Positions 51,101 through 59,892 of a stretch of DNA of 64,000 nucleotides are shown one piece after another. The number at the start of each line of letters is the position of its first letter. The first letter of the stretch is position 1. Below the pieces are notes generated by a model that had not been told where the DNA came from, ran no database searches, and saw only the letters and a program-made list of their open reading frames with translations. Where the stretch lies: contig NZ_JAAEDI010000029.1 of NCBI RefSeq assembly GCF_018129025.1, positions 1 through 64,000 on the forward strand. The letters run 5' to 3'. This stretch comes from Neoroseomonas terrae (GTDB taxonomy: Bacteria; Pseudomonadota; Alphaproteobacteria; Acetobacterales; Acetobacteraceae). Made by a program: the position numbers and the translations under genes.

Positions 51101-52504
51101 CAGGCTGTTTGCCGCCAGGCCGCGGATCTGCGTGGTGTTCAGGACGGCGAGGTCGGTCGTTTCCATCGCCGCAAGCTGCACCGTGGTCAGCGAGCCAAGC
51201 TGCGTGGAGGTCAGCCCCGCCACCTGCGTCGTCGTCAGGGCGGCGATGTCCGTGGTGTCGAAGCCACGAAGCTGCGCCGTGGTCAGGCCGGACACCTGCG
51301 TCGAGGTCAGCGCGCCGAGCTGCGTGGTCGTCATCGCCGAGACCTGGGACGAACTGAGCCCGGCAGTCTGGGTCGTGGTCAGGCCGCCAACTTGCGTGGT
51401 GGTCAGAACGCCGACCTGCGTGGTCGTCAGCGCCGCCAGCGCGGCGCTGCCGAGGCCGCGAAGCTGCGTTGTGGTCAGCGTGGCGAGATCGGTGGTCTCC
51501 AGCGCCCGGACCTGCGTTGTGGTCATTGCACCGAGCTGGCCGCTCGAAAGCGCGCCGATCTGCGTCGTCGTCAGCGCCGCAACGGAGGCGCTGCTCATCG
51601 CCGCGACCAGCCGCGTCGGCAGGCCGGCCATCTGGGTCGTGGTCAGCGCACCGATCTGGGTGGTGGTCAGCACCCCCATCTGCGTGGTCGTCAGGCCCTG
51701 GAGCTGCGAGGTTGCCAGCGTGGCGAGGTCGGTGGTCTCCAGCGCCTGGACCTGCGCGGAGGTCAGTGCGCCGAACTGGGCGCTGCGCAGGCCGGCGATC
51801 TGCGTCGTGGTCAGCGCGGCGATGTCGGTCGTATCGAAGCCGCGCCACTGCGCGGGCGCGAGAGCGCCGATATGCGCCGAGGTCAGGGCCCCGAGCTGCG
51901 TCGTGGTAAGCGCCGACAGCTGCGCCGACACCAGCCGGGCCACCTGCGTCGTCGTCATCGACCCGATCTGGGTGGTGGTCAGCGCGCCGAGCTGCGTGGT
52001 CGTGAGTGCCCCGACCTGCGCCGAGGACAATCCGCGGAGCTGCGTCGTCGTCAGCACGCCGAGGTCGGTCGATTCCATCGCCCGGACCTGTGCCGTGGTC
52101 AGGGATGCGATCTGCGAACTGCCGAGCGCGCCGATCTGGGTGGTCGTCAGCGCCGCGATGTCCGAGGTTTGCAGTCCGGTCATCTGCGTCGCCGCCAGCG
52201 CACCGACCTGCGTGGTGGTCAGCGCGCCCACCTGTGTCGTGGTCAGCGCGCCGATCTGCGATGCTGTCAGGGCCCGCACCTGCGTCGTGTTCAGCGCCGC
52301 GAGGTCGGTCGTCTCCAGCGCCGCGATCTGCGTCGTGCGCAGCGCGGCGATGTGCGTGGGCCGCAGCGCGGCGACCTGCGTCGTGGTCAGCGCCGCGATC
52401 TGGGTGGCCGCCATGCTCGCGATCGCGGCCGTCGTCAGCGCCGCAATGGTCGTCGTGGTCAGGCCCTGGATCTGGGTGGTGTTGAGGGCGGAGATGACGG
52501 TCAT
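48155..52504 (-). CDS. Giant octapeptide-repeat protein, putative T1SS-exported glycosylated fibre
   Basis: The ATG at 52504 with GGGAG upstream gives 1449 residues: five N-terminal residues (MTVIS), 180 unbroken octads, and a four-residue end (ALFA). The consensus octad is A-L-T-T-T-Q-V-G; position 2 is nearly always Leu/Met/Phe, 3-5 are small polar (mostly Thr), 6 is Gln, 7 is Val/Ile/Leu. About 23 octads have Asp for Gln and Glu or Asp at position 3 (ALETTDLA, GFDTTDIA), at regular spacings. There is no signal peptide, no RTX nonapeptide and no Cys. It sits just after T1SS ABC and HlyD genes and just before two GT41 genes. I read it as an exported Thr-glycosylated adhesin or sheath; family is not known to me. 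Confidence 0.9.
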   Translation of the reverse strand: MTVISALNTTQIQGLTTTTIAALTTAAIASMAATQIAALTTTQVAALRPTHIAALRTTQIAALETTDLAALNTTQVRALTASQIGALTTTQVGALTTTQVGALAATQMTGLQTSDIAALTTTQIGALGSSQIASLTTAQVRAMESTDLGVLTTTQLRGLSSAQVGALTTTQLGALTTTQIGSMTTTQVARLVSAQLSALTTTQLGALTSAHIGALAPAQWRGFDTTDIAALTTTQIAGLRSAQFGALTSAQVQALETTDLATLATSQLQGLTTTQMGVLTTTQIGALTTTQMAGLPTRLVAAMSSASVAALTTTQIGALSSGQLGAMTTTQVRALETTDLATLTTTQLRGLGSAALAALTTTQVGVLTTTQVGGLTTTQTAGLSSSQVSAMTTTQLGALTSTQVSGLTTAQLRGFDTTDIAALTTTQVAGLTSTQLGSLTTVQLAAMETTDLAVLNTTQIRGLAANSLRALTTTQVGALTTTQIAAMTAPQIAGFESTDIAALTTTQIGALASSQARALTTTQVRALETTDLAVLTTTQLRGLAPTQFGALTTTQLGALTTTQISSMLPLQLSGLSSAHIAALTTTQLGGLASSQIRVLTTAQMAGLSTTNIAALTTTQVAGMALAHIIGLSTTQLAALETTDLATLTTTQIQGLTASLVAALSTTQVAALTTTQLAALPTARIAALESTDVAALTTTQIAALASTQVGAFTTTQLRGFETTDLAVLTTTQIRGLSSAQLGGLSTTQLGALTTTQLGALTTTQIAGLASNQVAAMTTTQLGALSSTQIGGLSAAQLRGLDTTDIAALTTTQAAGLTSAQLAALTTTQLGGLETTDLATLTTTQLRGLGATQLGALNTTQVGAMATTQVGSLTATQLGGLTATQVAALTTTQLGAIGTTALGGLTASRIAALTTTQVGALTTTQVAGLRATQITGMETSDLAALTTTQVGALSTTQLAALTTTQLRGLETTDLAVLTSTQLRGLGASQLGSLTTTQVGALTTTQVGALTTTQLRGFATTQVAALTTTQLGALGSSQVAALTTAQLRGFDTTDIAALTTTQIAGLGSAQIAGLAAAQVTALETTDLATLTTTQLRGFTKTQVAALSTTQVAAMTTTQIAGLASAAVGALTTTQVGALTTAQVAAFGSTQMRGLTSAQVAALTTTHIGALSTTQIASLTLAQVLGLETTDLAALTTTQIGGLSRTALGGLGTAQIRGLETTDLAVLTTTQIGGLSGNQLGALTTTQTGALTTTQLAALVSTQVAGLTTTQIGTFSTTQLGGLGTAQMRALSSSQVAALTTTQVGALTSTQIGGLGVTQVRGLETSDIAVLNTTQVGALTSTQIAALTAGQVAALTTTGIGVLTTTQQAGIGSSQLGALTTSQIAALSTTSIVALTTTQVAGLTTTQVGAFTTTQIGALETSDIAALSDAQVAGFTTTQIGAMGTAQANALFA
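48170..52489 (-). repeat. 4320-bp tract of 180 in-phase 24-bp repeats
   Basis: The tract encodes the octads. The period of 24 bases holds throughout: 5 + 180 x 8 + 4 residues equals the full 1449, so no insertion or deletion has shifted it. Codons vary between copies (ACC/ACG/ACA/ACT for Thr, CAG for Gln throughout most), so the copies are old or under exchange rather than fresh duplications. Because 24 is a multiple of three, long open frames also appear on the other strand and in other frames. Confidence 0.95.
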
Positions 52505-52640
52505 CGCGGACACTCCCGGCAGGCCGGCGCCCGTGATGGACAACGGCGGCCACCCGCGGGGCGGATGGCGACTTGGTCGCGCGGTCTGGACGTCCTGTCG
52601 CCGCGCTGTCCTCACCAGGATGCGAGCGACGATCTTTCCC

Positions 52641-52654
52641 GAGCGTAAACGCTC
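52641..52654 (-). other. Small hairpin between hlyD-like and repeat-protein genes
   Basis: GAGCG-TAAA-CGCTC at 52641-52654 lies just after the adaptor gene stop, in the 156-base gap before the repeat-protein start. On the minus strand there is no T-run, so it may mark a processing or attenuation point rather than a strong terminator. No convincing promoter is visible in the gap. Confidence 0.4.
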
Positions 52655-52660
52655 AGGCAG

Positions 52661-53878
52661 TCACGGCTCGCGCAGGCTTTCCCGCACGCCACGGATCAGC
52701 GGCAGCAGCAGGTAGGCGAGTACGCTGCGGCTGCCGACATGGATCTCCGCCGTCGCGGTCATGCCCGGCAGGGGCCGCGCATCGGCCGGCAGATTGCGCA
52801 GCGCCCCGCCGTCGATGACGACCTGCGCACGATGATGCGGCCCGGGTGGCTCCCCTTCGGCCCGTTGCGGCTGCGAATCCTGCGCTACCGCGCGTAGCGT
52901 GCCGGCCAGTGCGCCGTGGCGCTGGAAGGGGAAGGCATCGACCTTGACCACCACCGGATCGCCGGCGCGGGCCTGTCCGATATCGGCCGAACGCAGCACG
53001 ACCTCCGCGATCAGCGGCGCGCCGGCGGGCACCAGCGTGACCAGCGGCTCGGCTTCCCGCAGCACGGACCCGGCGGAACGGCGCGCTACTTCCAGCACCG
53101 TGCCGTCGGCCGGCGCCGTCAGCACGGTCAGCGCCGCGAGGCGCGTCGCCTTGGCGAGCGATTCCTCCACGCGGTCCAGCTCGCCGCGCAGTCGGGCGAG
53201 GTCTTCCATGAGCTGCCGTCGCCAGTCCTCCAGGAAGCCCTGCCGTTCGGCGCGCTTCTGCGCCAAAGCGTGGCGGAAGCCTTCCAGCCGGCCGCGGTCC
53301 TGATCCCTCTGCTGTTCCGCGGCGATGCGTCGGGTGCGGGCGTCGAGGAAGTGGAGCCGCGACCCGACCTGGCCTTCCAGCAGGCGGGCGCGCAGCGTCT
53401 CCACGTCGCGGGCGATCGCGACCTGCTCGGTCAGGGCCGCGTCGCCTTCCTCCAGCGTACGGATGGCAGCTTCCTGCGCGCGCATCTCCTCATCCAGCGC
53501 CGTGAGCCGCGCGGCGAGGAAAGCCTGCCGCTGCGTCTGCAACACGGCCTGCAAGGCGGTGTCTCCGTCATGGGCGGGCGGGGCGGCGCGGCCGCCGATC
53601 TCCGCCTCGACCCGGGCGCGCTGCGCCAGCAGCACGCGCCGCTGCGCAGCAAGGGCCGCCCGGTCCGCCTCGGCGAAGGTGGGGTCCAGCACCGCCAGCA
53701 CTTGCCCCTGCCGCACGATGTCGCCGGCCCGCACGCGGATCTCGCGGATCATCGCACGGTCGATCGGCTGCACCACGATGGGCGGCGCATCGGCGGCGAG
53801 CCGCCCCTGGCCGGTGATCACCACATCCACCTGCGTGACGGCTGCCAGCCCGACCAGCCCGACGAACAAGGCCGCCAC
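52661..53878 (-). CDS. HlyD-family type I secretion adaptor (N-terminus shortened)
   Basis: The 405-residue frame begins at a GTG inside the membrane helix (AALFVGLVGLAAVTQVDVVITGQG). It then shows the HlyD layout: VVQPIDRAMIREIRVRAGDIVRQGQVLAVLDPTFAEAD (half-lipoyl), a long coiled-coil (about residues 60-240, QRQAFLAARLTALDEEMRAQEAAI), LTAPADGTVLEVARRSAGSVL and the C-terminal domain with PGMTATAEIHVGSRSVLAYLLLPL. The usual 25 or so cytoplasmic residues before the helix are missing; upstream codons run straight into the truncated ABC gene in another frame. It links the ABC exporter to an outer-membrane TolC, which is not in this window. Confidence 0.83.
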   Translation of the reverse strand: MAALFVGLVGLAAVTQVDVVITGQGRLAADAPPIVVQPIDRAMIREIRVRAGDIVRQGQVLAVLDPTFAEADRAALAAQRRVLLAQRARVEAEIGGRAAPPAHDGDTALQAVLQTQRQAFLAARLTALDEEMRAQEAAIRTLEEGDAALTEQVAIARDVETLRARLLEGQVGSRLHFLDARTRRIAAEQQRDQDRGRLEGFRHALAQKRAERQGFLEDWRRQLMEDLARLRGELDRVEESLAKATRLAALTVLTAPADGTVLEVARRSAGSVLREAEPLVTLVPAGAPLIAEVVLRSADIGQARAGDPVVVKVDAFPFQRHGALAGTLRAVAQDSQPQRAEGEPPGPHHRAQVVIDGGALRNLPADARPLPGMTATAEIHVGSRSVLAYLLLPLIRGVRESLREP

Positions 53879-55517
53879 CAGCCAGGTGGTCCAGTTCGAT
53901 GGTGCGGATATCGGCCTCGCCGAAGCGGATCAGCCCCTCCTGCGGCGCGTGGATGGCCTGGATCAGCCGCGTCACCGTCGTCTTGCCCGAGCCCGACCGG
54001 CCGACGACACCGATCACCTGGCCTTGTTCGGCGCTGAAGGAGACGCGGTCGAGCGCTGGCACGACGGCGCCGGGATAGCGGAAACCCACGCCCTCGAAGC
54101 GCAGGGCGCCGGTGATGGGCGGGCGGGACAGGCGCTGGCCCGCGCGAACCTCCGGCGCTGCCTTCATCACGGTGCCGAGCATCCGCACCGACAGGGCCGC
54201 TTCCTGATATTCGTTGATCAGCGTGACGATCTGCACCAGCGGCCCGGTCACGCGGCCGGACAGCATGGTGAAGGCGACCAGCGCGCCGATCGTCAGGTTG
54301 CCATCGAAGACCTGCGTCGCCCCCAGCCCGAGCACGCTGATCTGCATCAGCCGTTCCAGCACGCCCGTCGTGACGCTGCCGGCGGTCGAGATGCGTCCGA
54401 CGTCCGCATGCGCCCGCACCGCGCCCGCCACCTGCGCGTCCCAGGTGCGGCGGCGGGCGGGTTCCAGCACCAGGGACTTCACCGCGCGCATGTTGTGCAG
54501 CGTTTCGACCAGATGCGCCTGCCGCGCGCCCTCCGCGGCATAGAGCGTGTTCAGCCGGTGCCGGAAGGCCGGCACCATGGCGCCGATCACCACCGCGATC
54601 GCCGCCGAGAAGCCCAGCACCACCAGCGTCAGCACGCCCGAGTAGACAGCGAGCAGCAGCAGAAGCACCGGCAGCAGTGCCGCATCCAGCATGGTCTGGA
54701 ACAACCGGCCGGTGAGGAAATGCCGCAGCTTCTCGGTCTGCTGCATGTGGCGGACCAGCACGCCGGCCGGGTGCGTCTCGAAGAAGGACAGCGGCAGGGA
54801 CAGCAGATGGGAGAAGGTGCGCGACCCGAGCCGCGCATCGACCTTGTTGCTCGCCAGCAGCATCAGCCGCTGGCGCGCATAGGCGAAGAAACCATCGAAC
54901 ACCGTCAGCACGACGAAGATGGCGACGACGACCGTCAGCGTCTGCCAGGCGTGGTGCGGCATCACCTTGTCGATCAGCACCTGGAACAGCAGCGGGATGG
55001 CGAAGCCGATCAGGTTCGACAGCAGCGCCGCCACCGCGATGCCGGCGAAGAAGCGCCGATGGCGCGCGATCTCCGGCAGGAACCAGGGCAGGCCGAAGGG
55101 GCGCTCGCCACCCTCCGCCGTCGTCGCGCGCCGGCGGCACAGCACCAGCGTGCCCGACCACTCCGCCATGAAGCGGTCGCGGGGGATGAGCTGCACGCCC
55201 TCGGATTCCGCTTCCGGATTCAGGACCGCAGCCGCAGGTTCGCCATCCGCGCCCGGGATGACATGCACCAGCACGATCCAGGTTCCATCCCGCCGCAGCG
55301 CCAGCGCCGGATAGGCACTGCCGAGTCCGGCCGCCGTATCCCACCCGCGACCCTTCAACGCCCGCGCCTTCAGCCCTAGCCGACGCATGGCAGCCAGCAT
55401 CGCGGGCAGCAGGTCCGGCCCGCGAGCGTTCGGCAGTTCCTCCGGCGCCACATGCAGTCCGTGATGCGTGGCGAGGAGGAAGAGGCACCGCAATGCCGAG
55501 AATTCTGGTGCCAACAT
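53568..55517 (-). pseudogene. Type I secretion ABC transporter truncated within the ATPase domain
   Basis: From the ATG at 55517 the frame encodes an inactive C39-like domain (residues 1-130, no catalytic Cys pattern, as in HlyB), six membrane helices with SLPLSFFETHPAGVLVRHMQQ, and the start of an ABC domain: GVVGRSGSGKTTVTRLIQ (Walker A, residues 506-514). Homology stops near residue 545 (IRTIELDHL, codon ending at 53883). The frame then runs 104 more codons in a shifted frame of the HlyD gene. Q-loop, LSGGQ signature, Walker B and H-loop are all absent. A deletion joining the two genes explains this; an assembly fault is the alternative. Intact, it would export the octapeptide protein. Confidence 0.8.
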
Positions 55518-55639
55518 CCTGTCCGGCCCGGATCCGCGGGTAGGCTAGCCGCCGCAGCGTTGCGCGACGGTTAAGCCGGTGGGGTGCAATGCCGCGCGTG
55601 TTCGGCGATGCTGCCGCCGGAGAAGCAGAGGGGAAGCGG

Positions 55640-56992
55640 ATGGCCGGGCCGGGCCTGCTGCGCCTGGCGCCGGTCGCGCTGGGCACGCTTATCGTGCCGC
55701 TGGACAGCGCGGTGAACGTCGCCTTCCCGGCCATGGTCGCCGCCTTCGGCCTGGCGGTGCCCGAGATCCAATGGGTCGTGATCTGCTACGTGCTGACCTA
55801 TGGCAGCCTGATGCTCGCCGTCGGCCGGCTGGGCGACATCTTCGGCCATGCCCGCGTCTTCCGCTTCGGCCTGGCCTGGAGCGCGGTGTCCTACCTGCTG
55901 CTCACCGTCGTGCCCGACTACGGGGCGCTGCTGGCCTCCCGCGTGTTGCAGGGGGTGGGAGCCGCGCTGGTGCTCGGCTGCGGGCCGGCGCTGGCAACCG
56001 CGCTGTTCCCCGAGGCGATGCGCGCCCGGGCGCTCGCCGTCTATGCCGCGACGGTCGCGGCCGGCGCGACGATCGGCCCACTGGCCGGCGGCGTGCTGGT
56101 CGAGGCCTTCGGCTGGCAGGCGGTCTACTGGTTCCGCGCGCCCTTCGCCCTGGCCGCGCTGCTGCTGTCCGCCCATCTGCCGGCGGCCCCGCGCAACGGG
56201 CCACGCGAGCCCTTCGATGCGCCGGGGGCCGTGCTGCTGATCGCAACCGTCGCCACCATCCTGCTGGCGGTCAACCGCGCGCCGTCGGCGGTCGCGCTGC
56301 TGCTTGCCGTCGCGGCGGTGGCCTCTGCCGCCGGCTTCGTCTGGCGCAGCCGTCATGCGCCGCGGCCGATCATCGACCTCAGCCTGTTCCGCCGGCCGGG
56401 CTTCGCGGCTCTGAACCTCTCCAACGCGGTGGTGACCTTCGCGGGCTTCGCCGTGATGCTGCTCGTGCCCTTCTACCTGGCGCGCATTGCGGGCCTGGAG
56501 GCAGGGGTGCTGGGCCTCGTGCTCGCCACCAGCCCGGCGGGCGGCATGCTCGGCTCCTGGCTGGGCGGCAAGGCGGTGATGCGGTTCGGATCGCGCGCCG
56601 TGCTGGTCGCCGGCGCGGTACTGAACGCGGCGGGCCTCCTCTGCATCGCGCCGTGGTGCATCGGCACCGCCATGCCATGGCTGGTCGCGGCGCTGGCGGT
56701 GCAGGGCATGGGCCTCGGCCTGTTCACCCTGGCCTATACTGACCAAGTGACGGCCACGATGCGGCGGGAGGACCGCGGCGTCGCCGGCAGCCTGACCATG
56801 CTGACGCGCACCTTCGGCGTGGTCGGCGCGGCCTCCCTGCTGACGTTGATGCTCGGCGCCACGGAGGCCACGCTGCTGGCGCAGGGGAGGCCGCCCGCCG
56901 AGGCCTTCCTCACCGCCTTCGGGCGCGCCTTCCTGCTGGCCGGGGCCCTGCCCCTGCTGGCACTGCCCCTGTTGCTGCGCCGGCGCGGCTGA
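55640..56992 (+). CDS. MFS drug/H+ antiporter, DHA2-like
   Basis: The ATG at 55640 after GAGGGGAAGCGG gives 450 residues; an upstream ATG at 55589 is also in frame. About fourteen membrane segments are predicted. Motifs: LDSAVNVAFPAMVAAFG (motif D1 of DHA2), GRLGDIFGHARVFRFGL (motif A), RVLQGVGAALVLGCGPALATALFP (motif B) and GPLAGGVLVEAFGWQAVYWF (motif C of antiporters). It probably exports drugs or a metabolite. It is divergent from the T1SS ABC gene. Confidence 0.88.
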   Translation: MAGPGLLRLAPVALGTLIVPLDSAVNVAFPAMVAAFGLAVPEIQWVVICYVLTYGSLMLAVGRLGDIFGHARVFRFGLAWSAVSYLLLTVVPDYGALLASRVLQGVGAALVLGCGPALATALFPEAMRARALAVYAATVAAGATIGPLAGGVLVEAFGWQAVYWFRAPFALAALLLSAHLPAAPRNGPREPFDAPGAVLLIATVATILLAVNRAPSAVALLLAVAAVASAAGFVWRSRHAPRPIIDLSLFRRPGFAALNLSNAVVTFAGFAVMLLVPFYLARIAGLEAGVLGLVLATSPAGGMLGSWLGGKAVMRFGSRAVLVAGAVLNAAGLLCIAPWCIGTAMPWLVAALAVQGMGLGLFTLAYTDQVTATMRREDRGVAGSLTMLTRTFGVVGAASLLTLMLGATEATLLAQGRPPAEAFLTAFGRAFLLAGALPLLALPLLLRRRG

Positions 56993-57043
56993 CACGCGGC
57001 CTTCCCGCTGGCAGGCTTCTCCGGCGACGGCGTGGGGGATGCA

Positions 57044-58045
57044 ATGGGCTGGCCGGTGCAGGAAGGGGTTTTCGCGCTCGGCGACATGGCGCTGCGCAAG
57101 GGTGGCACGTTGCCGGGCGCGCGGATCGTCTGGCGCGCGCATGGCACGCTGTCGCCGGCGCGGGATAATGTCGTGGTGCATCCCACCAGCTATGGCGGCC
57201 AGCATCCGGAACTGGAGTGGCTGATCGGGCCCGACGGCATTCTGGACCCGACGCGGTGGTTCATCGTGATCCCGAACATGTTCGGCAACGGTCTGTCCTC
57301 CTCCCCCAGCAACACGGCGCCGTGGCCGGCGCTGGTCACGGCGTGGGACAATGTCGCCGCGCAGCGGCGGTTGCTGGCGGAAGTCTTCGGCGTGGAACGC
57401 ATCCATGCCGTCTATGGCTGGTCGATGGGCGCGCAGCAGGCCTATCACTGGGCGGCGGCGTGCCCCGACGCCGTGCAGCGCATCGTTGTGAATTGCGGCA
57501 GCGCACGGACCAGCGTGCACAACCGCGTCTTCCTCAAGGGCATGATGGCGGTGCTGGAGGCGGCGCCGGAATACGACGGCGCCGCGCTGTTCTCCGCGCA
57601 GCCGGCGGCGGCGCTGCGCGCGTTTGGCCGGCTTTATGCCGGCTGGGCGCTGAGCCAGGATCTCTATCGCGAGGGGCTGCACCTGACGGCGCTGAAGGCG
57701 CCCGACCTCGACACTTTCCTGCGCACGGATTGGGAGGAACGCTTCGCCCGCCGCGCCGCCGCCGACCTGCTGGCGCAGATGCGCTGCTGGGAGGCGGGAG
57801 ACATCGCCGATGGCGGCGACCTGACCGCGGCGCTGCGCGGCATCGTGGCGCGGGTGCTGCTGATGCCGTCCGAGACCGACCTGTACTTCCGCGTGGCCGA
57901 CAACGCTGCCGAGCTGCCGCATCTGCGCCACGGCCGGCTGGTGCCGATCCCGTCCATCTGGGGGCACCGCGCGGGTAATCCGGTGGCGAACCCGGCGGAT
58001 GCGGCGTTCTTGCGGCGGGAGGTCCGGGCGTTCCTGGAGGCGTGA
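57044..58045 (+). CDS. Alpha/beta hydrolase of the homoserine acetyltransferase (MetX) family
   Basis: The 333-residue product from the ATG at 57044 (GTG 57032 is also possible) has the nucleophile elbow YGWSMGAQQAYHWAA, the MetX-like HPTSYGGQHPELEWLIGP near residue 50, and a terminal His in WGHRAGNP. Real MetX enzymes have about 370-380 residues with a lid; this is a shorter relative, often annotated as alpha/beta fold hydrolase. Substrate unknown. It stands alone between an MFS gene and tRNA-Ala. Confidence 0.82.
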   Translation: MGWPVQEGVFALGDMALRKGGTLPGARIVWRAHGTLSPARDNVVVHPTSYGGQHPELEWLIGPDGILDPTRWFIVIPNMFGNGLSSSPSNTAPWPALVTAWDNVAAQRRLLAEVFGVERIHAVYGWSMGAQQAYHWAAACPDAVQRIVVNCGSARTSVHNRVFLKGMMAVLEAAPEYDGAALFSAQPAAALRAFGRLYAGWALSQDLYREGLHLTALKAPDLDTFLRTDWEERFARRAAADLLAQMRCWEAGDIADGGDLTAALRGIVARVLLMPSETDLYFRVADNAAELPHLRHGRLVPIPSIWGHRAGNPVANPADAAFLRREVRAFLEA

Positions 58046-58076
58046 GCGAGGGACGCCCGGCCGTGTCCTCGAAATG

Positions 58077-58109
58077 AAAAAGGGCTCAGGCGATACCGCC
58101 TAAGCCCTT
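58077..58109 (-). terminator. Intrinsic terminator of tRNA-Ala
   Basis: On the minus strand, AAGGGCT-x-AGGCG pairs with CGCCT-x-AGCCCTT around GTAT (58080-58109; 12 pairs and one mismatch), followed directly by a run of T residues (58081-58077). It lies eight bases after the tRNA 3' end. Confidence 0.88.
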
Positions 58110-58117
58110 GATCGAAT

Positions 58118-58193
<76 letters not shown>

Positions 58194-58210
58194 CCGGGGA
58201 AGAGGCGCGC

Positions 58211-58239
58211 CGTATAACCTTCACACGGCGCCCCTGCAA
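58211..58239 (-). promoter_or_regulatory. Promoter of tRNA-Ala
   Basis: On the minus strand TTGCAG (58239-58234) and TATACG (58216-58211) are 17 bases apart. The tRNA starts 18 bases after the -10, as expected for a short leader. It lies back to back with the scoA leader on the plus strand. Confidence 0.6.
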
Positions 58240-58320
58240 GGGGGGGTCAACTCCCCCTTTCGGCGCAGCCCGCGTAACGGTAGGGAGAAGGCCTCGGAAG
58301 TTCGGAACGGGGAAGTGTCC

Positions 58321-59058
58321 ATGGGCAAGGTCTATCCAGACGCGGCGGCGGCGCTGGCCGGCGTGCTGCGCGACGGCATGGTGATCCATTCCGGCGGCTT
58401 CGGCCTCTGCGGCATCCCCGCCTTGCTGATCGAGGCCATCCGGGAATCCGGCGTGAAGGACCTGACCGTCGTGTCCAACAATGCGGGCATCGACGATGCG
58501 GGGCTCGGCCTGCTGCTGAAGACGCGGCAGATCCGCAAGATGATCTCCTCCTATGTGGGTGAGAATGCGGAATTCGCCCGCCAGTTCCTCGCCGGCGAGC
58601 TCGAGATCGAGTTCAATCCGCAGGGCACGCTGGCCGAGCGCATCCGCGCCGGCGGCGCCGGCATCCCCGCCTTCTTCACCAAGACCGGCGTCGGCACCGA
58701 GGTCGCGAAGGGAAAGGAGACCCGCGAGTTCGACGGCGAGACCTATGTCATGGAACGCGGCATCTTCGCCGACCTCGCCATCGTGCACGCGCATACCGGC
58801 GACACCGAAGGCAACCTCGCCTATCGGAAGACGGCGCGGAACTTCAACCCGATGATGGCGACCGCTGCGAAGATCACCGTCGCGCAGGTCGAGCACCTGG
58901 TGCAGCCGGGCGACATCGACCCGGACCACATCCACACGCCCGGCATCTTCATCAAGCGCATGATCGCCTGCCCCGTGGGCTACGAGAAGCGCATCGAGCA
59001 GCGCACCACCCGCAAGCGCACGGCCCCCGCGGCCGCCGGCGCCGAATCCCTGGCCTGA
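58321..59058 (+). CDS. scoA: Succinyl-CoA:3-ketoacid CoA-transferase subunit A
   Basis: The 245-residue product has the type I CoA-transferase alpha-subunit pattern: [62 protein letters not shown] and [15 protein letters not shown]. It activates acetoacetate with succinyl-CoA in ketone body or PHB breakdown. Starts before 58321 lie in the tRNA region. The beta-subunit gene follows 13 bases later. Confidence 0.93.
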   Translation: MGKVYPDAAAALAGVLRDGMVIHSGGFGLCGIPALLIEAIRESGVKDLTVVSNNAGIDDAGLGLLLKTRQIRKMISSYVGENAEFARQFLAGELEIEFNPQGTLAERIRAGGAGIPAFFTKTGVGTEVAKGKETREFDGETYVMERGIFADLAIVHAHTGDTEGNLAYRKTARNFNPMMATAAKITVAQVEHLVQPGDIDPDHIHTPGIFIKRMIACPVGYEKRIEQRTTRKRTAPAAAGAESLA

Positions 59059-59071
59059 GGAGCACCGGACC

Positions 59072-59725
<654 letters not shown>

Positions 59726-59757
59726 ATTTGGCCGCCCGTCAAGCTGCGGTGCCGTGA

Positions 59758-59773
59758 CGGCGGGAGCCCGCCG
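59758..59773. terminator. Hairpin between convergent scoB and YciI genes
   Basis: CGGCGGG and CCCGCCG (59758-59764, 59767-59773) form an exact 7-bp stem with an AG loop, 33 bases after the scoB stop. There is no T-run. It may act in termination of either gene; evidence is limited to position and pairing. Confidence 0.35.
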
Positions 59774-59892
59774 CATCGGCTGGCACATGCAGCGTGAACC
59801 GGCCGAGCGCTGCCGGCCAGCCCGTCCCGGACGGTTCAAGCGGTAGGTGCCGTGCCCGGCGGAACGGGATGCTTCCGCGTCGCGTAACCGGC

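Noticed and set aside
48170-52489. CRISPR array
   Set aside because: Regular 24-bp units without unique spacers, and coding throughout.
49215-52715. Very long open frames on both strands in the octad tract (up to about 1100 codons)
   Set aside because: A 24-bp repeat keeps the same codons in every frame, so any frame without a stop in one unit stays open. Only the minus-strand frame with the octads has a ribosome site, start and operon context.
53568-53878. True ABC-HlyD fusion protein
   Set aside because: The ABC and HlyD parts are in different reading frames, so no fused protein is made without a frameshift.
42862-55517. Recent horizontal island with integrase or tRNA attachment site
   Set aside because: No integrase, transposase or direct-repeat attachment sites are seen, and tRNA-Ala at 58.1 kb has no duplicated 3' end in the window.
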